This document shows, piece by piece, positions 59,492 to 64,000 of a stretch of DNA of 64,000 nucleotides. Location of the stretch: the NCBI RefSeq assembly GCF_031143425.1, contig NC_090450.1, forward strand, positions 170,795,272 through 170,859,271, written 5' to 3'. The translations under genes and the position numbers were made by a program. The notes beneath the pieces are model-generated. The model was not told where the DNA came from. It searched no databases and saw only the letters and a program-made list of their open reading frames with translations. Source of the stretch: Pleurodeles waltl. Its lineage: Eukaryota > Chordata > Amphibia > Caudata > Salamandridae. Each line of letters begins with the position of its first letter. Position 1 is the first letter of the stretch.

Positions 59492-62420
59492 TTAATGTAT
59501 AAGGTGAGGCCCAGATATTGTGCCGAGTTGTGTCACTTCTCTGACACAACACTGAAGCAAAATCTATTTTGGAATATACAGTGCCAAATAAATCCCATTT
59601 GTGTGGCTTTGTAAAAACAAAAAAAATGAACGTTAGGCATTGCCTTGCCTTATATTACCTTACTTCAGGTAGGCATGACATAGGTGGTGCCGGGGCGTTC
59701 CTGTGCATCCACTCATGTATTCTGACGCAAACCCATATTTACTGAGACTTGTAAACTTAGGTTTGCGCTAAACTGGTGAGTCTACCTGAGGCTGGCGAAA
59801 CAAGGAGAAATATCTTTATTCCTCCTCGTTATTTCCTCTTTCTATGTGTGCTGTGTTCTGCAGCACAAATACAAAGAAGAAATAGGCTCATAGGATATTT
59901 TTTGTGTCTTGCATTGCTGTGTATCAGGTAGCATTACTTTGGTGGTGCATTGGCATTCCCGTTCATCCATCCATTTCTTTTGTGTACAACTAATATACAC
60001 AGTCTTAAGTCAGGCACACTAGCTATTCTTGGATCGGGTCTGGAGTTCCACTTCTCTGTAAGAGGATCAAGGTTACGCCTTGTTTATGTCAGGTGACATT
60101 CCAGTTAGGCCCCGCTAGTGACTTCCAGTCTTAGTAGTTCTATGATGGTATTGAGAAAGTCAAAGTGCCTCCGCAGTGTGTTACATGTCAGTCAGAGCAA
60201 GCCCAGTATTGGTGGCCCAGTATTCAATCTTACCCGCTCTCGCTGGAGTGGAGGTTTAGAAGGCACTAGGAGGCATTTGCGGTCCAGCAGTGAGCTGAAG
60301 ACCGGATGCTGCGATAGAGGTGGCAGGTGTCAACACTCTCATCCGCCTTCATGGTAAGTTTTCCTGAATTCGACGGCAGGTCTTGGGTCCTTCTAGATTG
60401 TTCAGTAGTTGAATCATTGCCCTTCCTCCGCAGGTAATGACTTGCTTCTCCTTCACAGATGCACGCTGCTTCAGGGCCACAGCCCTCTCACTTCACCATG
60501 GTCCCTTTCCTGGAATACAGGTTTTTTGACAGCGCACACACAGGAAAACAGCCCTTTCAGATCACAGTATTGCACAGATCGACTGCCCTCTTCTCAATAG
60601 AGCGATGCACCAGGGCAACTGCCATCTCATTACCATGGCCCCCACCTGGCATACAGAGGGTTTTTTGCATTCACTTTGTGCAATTCAGCCACTAAATGGA
60701 CATCTCTTTATTTCTCCTATTTCACACCAAAGAACAATGTTTTGTCTTTAAGTCTGGTTGTATGAGGTTAGAGGGTGGCTGGCAGGCAAAAGCCACAAAA
60801 AAGTCAAGTGTCAAATGCATCCTATATGTGGCCTAGATTACTCTTATTACTATATTCATAGGAAGGAGGGAGCGAGAGGTGATAGTTCACTCACCTAACC
60901 ATACAAAAACAAAAGGAGGTAACTCCTACAGTGCTTCACCTATCTCTGTATACCAGCTCAAATTGATCACCCAATGGTGTTAAAAGGCCTCTCACCCACT
61001 GGAATTCCAAGTGGCATATTTCATCATAGAGTCCTTGTCCAGATACCTAGTGTATCTGGACGGGCTCAACCTTGGTAGCCAAAGGAGCTCTTTAGTTAAT
61101 GGGTGGAATCCGAGATTTAAGGTAGCCTAGGGTGTCCTGAGGATTAATTTTGTTTTCAGAGGGCACCCTGACAGAGCTGAAGACAGTTGGGGATGCATTA
61201 AGGAAAGTAGTATCCGGCATCACACCAGTGCCTCACCTGGTTAGTTAGCATTTATCATGACCTCATAACAATTCTGTTAATGTACTATTTCTGTGTATTC
61301 TATTGTGAAACTTCCATTCACTACACTCATACATGCCTTACATATTGACGTATTTGATCATCATGTTTGCATTTCTTTAGTAGCGTCCTACAGTGTGATA
61401 TATCTAGGATATGCACAGTTCTTATTAGCAAACATCGTTTAGTGAAGATTCTGATTGCTGGCCATAGTTTGTGGTGTCTCTCGCTGTTCCTACATCTTCC
61501 TACTTGGGTAGTTTTTCCATACAAACTAGTAAAATTTCCTTCTGAAAGCCAATATATTCTTGATAGTGCTAATTGGGACTGGAATTGCATGTGCCTTTTT
61601 CTTATGAGTTGCCTTTGTCACCATGTTCTTCTCATCCTTGGATATTGTGCAGCTTACACTTCCTTTGATGTGGAGATAATACCTCTTACTTTGAAATTTA
61701 TGATCACTACTTGGTGTGGGCGTTTTGGTGGTACTGATTTGAGGGTGAGCTGTCAGGTTGCACTGGTGAATGAGTGTGGTTTAGATATAGTTGTGCCAAT
61801 AATAAGAACACAAGAGATGTATGTTGCTAAATGTGAAGGTCACATTTTAGGGGGCAGTATGTAATTTATAAAAACATAAATACAGAGCCTCAAACCTTTT
61901 CTTGTGCACCTTTTGACGAATGTCAAGGTTGCCATAACCTTTTTCTTTCACTACCATACAATTACTTATTCTTGCAGGTTCTTTTTTCATCCCCTTTTCT
62001 GCCTTCATCATTATTCTCTTATCTCTCTTCTCCTTTCTTTCCTTCAAGTCTTTCTATGTTGCTTTGGGTTATCATCTGTTGGTGAAAAATGAGCCCAGTC
62101 TCCTAAAATGAGAGCAGGTGGTTAAAGATGAGTATGAATACTTCACTTAGGAGAGTGGTCTCACCTCTAGAGAGTGCAGACAGCTAAAGCAATCACATCT
62201 GCTTGGAAATATGGTACATATGGAATATTATGCCTGGTGAAGTAGACTGTCAGTTGAGATAGTTTGTTCAATTCTTGGGTAAAGGAAGCTTTACGCTGAC
62301 AAAAGGAAACATTGTTTTATGTGTAGTTTACAAAAGTGTGAGTCTCCTGGCTTGCATGTATACTCGTAAGGGGCTCAAAAGTACTCATGATAGACCTGCT
62401 AAACATATTTGTGAGGTCTT
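59492..62420. other. Mostly unassigned DNA
   Basis: 59640-60000 repeats motifs from the preceding element (tcctctttctatgtgtgct at 59116-59140 and 59824-59850), so it is probably a related MITE remnant. 61367-61864 (plus) is an open frame of 165 codons, hydrophobic and without a family motif I can defend. AT-rich elsewhere. Confidence 0.45.
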
Positions 62421-62426
62421 AAGATC

Positions 62427-62560
62427 TGATGTCACTTCTTGTGATGCCACTTCCTGTAATGTCATGGCTTGTGATGGCACTTCCGGTGATGTCAATTACT
62501 GTGATGCTTCGTGCAATGTCATGCACTGTGATGCCACACGCCTGGATGTCACTTGTATGC
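62427..62560 (+). repeat. 15-bp minisatellite, about nine copies
   Basis: The unit is approximately cacttcctgtgatgt, with substitutions in most copies. In one frame it reads as repeats of D-V-T-S-C type. Confidence 0.8.
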
Positions 62561-62723
62561 TGCCTAACTAGGTTAGTCTAGGTTAGTCCTCTCACTTCTT
62601 TTTTTGGAACTTGTGCCCTGTCAAAAGTGTTACAGATAGCCGTAGTATTCCCATATCTTTACTGGTTACAAGTTGTAACCTGTAGAATGGCGCATACAAT
62701 TATAATATTGGAGTTAACACATA

Positions 62724-63240
62724 GGGGCAGATTTAAGAGCCCCTTCTGGCACTTTAGCGCCACCTTAGTGTAATTTTTCTGACACTAAGGTGGGCCTAAG
62801 GTGGCCTTTCCCCCGTGCCATATTTACAAAGTGGCGGAATGCATGCATTGCTCCACTTTGTAACCCTTTGCCCCACATTATGCCTCCACCAGGCATAATG
62901 TATGCAAGAGGGAGTGTTCCCCCGATAGGAGGCCCAAAAAAATGGCACAGTGAAATTTAAAAGATTTGACTTGCGACATTTTTTCTGTCATTTTTAACAC
63001 CTGTTCAGAGCAGGCATTAAAAAGACACACCCATTTAAATCAATAGTCCTGCTTGCACTTTGCTCAGTAGCGTCAAACTTTTTAACGCTAGTGTAGCAAA
63101 GCGCCACAATAGCATTACAAATTTTGACTCTATTGTTCTACCGCCCTGGTGTGCCATATGTTAAATATGGCCCACACATGGTGGCGGCAAGAAAAGTGCT
63201 GCTGCACTTGATGCAGCGTCACTTTTCTTAAATTCGGCTC
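62724..63240. mobile_element. Harbinger-type MITE, 517 bp, ATA duplication
   Basis: Left ggggcagatttaag and inverse of right gagccgaatttaag form imperfect inverted repeats. Trinucleotide ATA flanks both ends (62721-62723, 63241-63243). No coding capacity. Confidence 0.75.
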
Positions 63241-63323
63241 ATAGAATTCTGCAAGTTTTCTCCTAATTTCGACTCATTTTCCAGGCATATTTCCAACTCC
63301 TTTTTTCAGCTCTCGTCCACTTA

Positions 63324-63584
63324 GGGTCTGATTTATGAAAAGTTAGAAATATAGGCCCATATTTATACTTTTTGAGGGCCACATTTGCGCCGCTTTTTGA
63401 CGTAAAAGCAGCACAAACTTACAAAATACAATTTTATTTTGTAGGTTTGCGCCGCTTTTGCGTCAAAAAAATGTGCACTAAATAGTATAAATATGGGCCA
63501 TGATATAATATTTTGTAAGTTTACGCCGTTTTTGCGTCAAAAATATGACGCTAAAACGGCGCTATCTTTACATAAATCAGGCCC
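63324..63584. mobile_element. Outer MITE of a nested pair
   Basis: Ends gggtctgatttatg and (inverse of right) gggcctgatttatg are inverted repeats with one mismatch. Flanks are TTA and TTT. It is interrupted by the MITE at 63354-63499. Confidence 0.78.
63354..63499. mobile_element. Inner MITE of the nested pair, 146 bp
   Basis: ggcccatatttatac at the left and tataaatatgggcc at the right; same family as 58383-58540. Flanks ATA and ATG. Confidence 0.85.
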
Positions 63585-64000
63585 TTTGAGCCCTGCGTGT
63601 GTGGTAGAAAACGCTTTTAATTCTCCTAGCAGCAGTTTTCCTTTCTTCCACTAGATGGCGCTGCAGCTGCATGTCGAGGAATGATGGTAACCTCACAGAC
63701 CGGTTTTAGTAAAAGTCTGTAGGAATCTGAGCATAACAGATAAATATATAGATAATATCGATATTTTCGAAGAACACAAACAAACAGTTACTTAATGGAC
63801 AAAGTAAGCGTGGAGCTCATCTATGCGCCTGGCTTTGGTGAGCTAACGGTAAAGGGGTGTTCTATCATTATGACAGTCCTTATACCGCCACATACAGGCC
63901 AACATTTTTAAAGAGAAGAGTGGGAAAATCTAAAAAAAATAAACGGGCGAACTTACCTCCCTATTGTCTTCTGTTGAAGGAGAGGCAATTCCAGGCGGGA

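Overview
The window looks like transposon-packed, intergenic DNA from a very large vertebrate genome. The mix of elements fits a salamander, most likely a newt such as Pleurodeles: a Harbinger element with its own genes, Harbinger-type MITEs, several DIRS/Ngaro tyrosine-recombinase retrotransposons, a piggyBac with internal satellites, newt-style long LTRs and L1. The species call is inference from this mix. I see no host gene, tRNA, rRNA or bacterial-style feature. The coding sequence I can support belongs to mobile elements, and most of it is broken.

Layout. 1-7426: right part of a piggyBac element whose left end lies outside the window. It has a frameshifted transposase missing its first catalytic aspartate, then an internal array of ~382-bp repeats (one inverted copy, then about seven direct copies), and ends at a TTAA. 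7431-13730: mostly unassigned, with a repeat fragment at 11.34 kb and a broken Harbinger transposase at 11.9 kb. 13735-26135: three tyrosine-recombinase retrotransposons in a row: a Ngaro-like element (minus), a DIRS-like element (plus), and an internally deleted DIRS-like element (minus) that keeps its inverted terminal repeats and internal complementary region and carries a hAT MITE. 27370-28190: an old decayed tandem repeat. 29288-32277: a ~3-kb solo LTR. 33106-33480: an L1 ORF2 scrap.

33586-42387 is the highlight: a complete 8.8-kb Harbinger element flanked by CTA target duplications. It holds a HARBI1-type transposase (plus; DDE residues visible, two small frameshifting deletions) between two different Myb/SANT-like genes on the minus strand. 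Both Myb-like genes can be read through phase-consistent introns as open proteins (about 391 and 603 aa). The 3' end of the second runs into a large 30-bp/29-bp minisatellite. A GC-rich palindromic motif recurs in the central intergenic region and near the right end, and could be a binding site for the element's own proteins.

44100-48006: an L1 (minus) with ORF1 and ORF2 remnants and a lost 3' end. 50.9-53.5 kb: two related copies of an LTR-like repeat. 53.5-63.6 kb: a run of Harbinger-type MITEs, including one nested inside another at 63.3-63.6 kb, and a 15-bp minisatellite at 62.4 kb.
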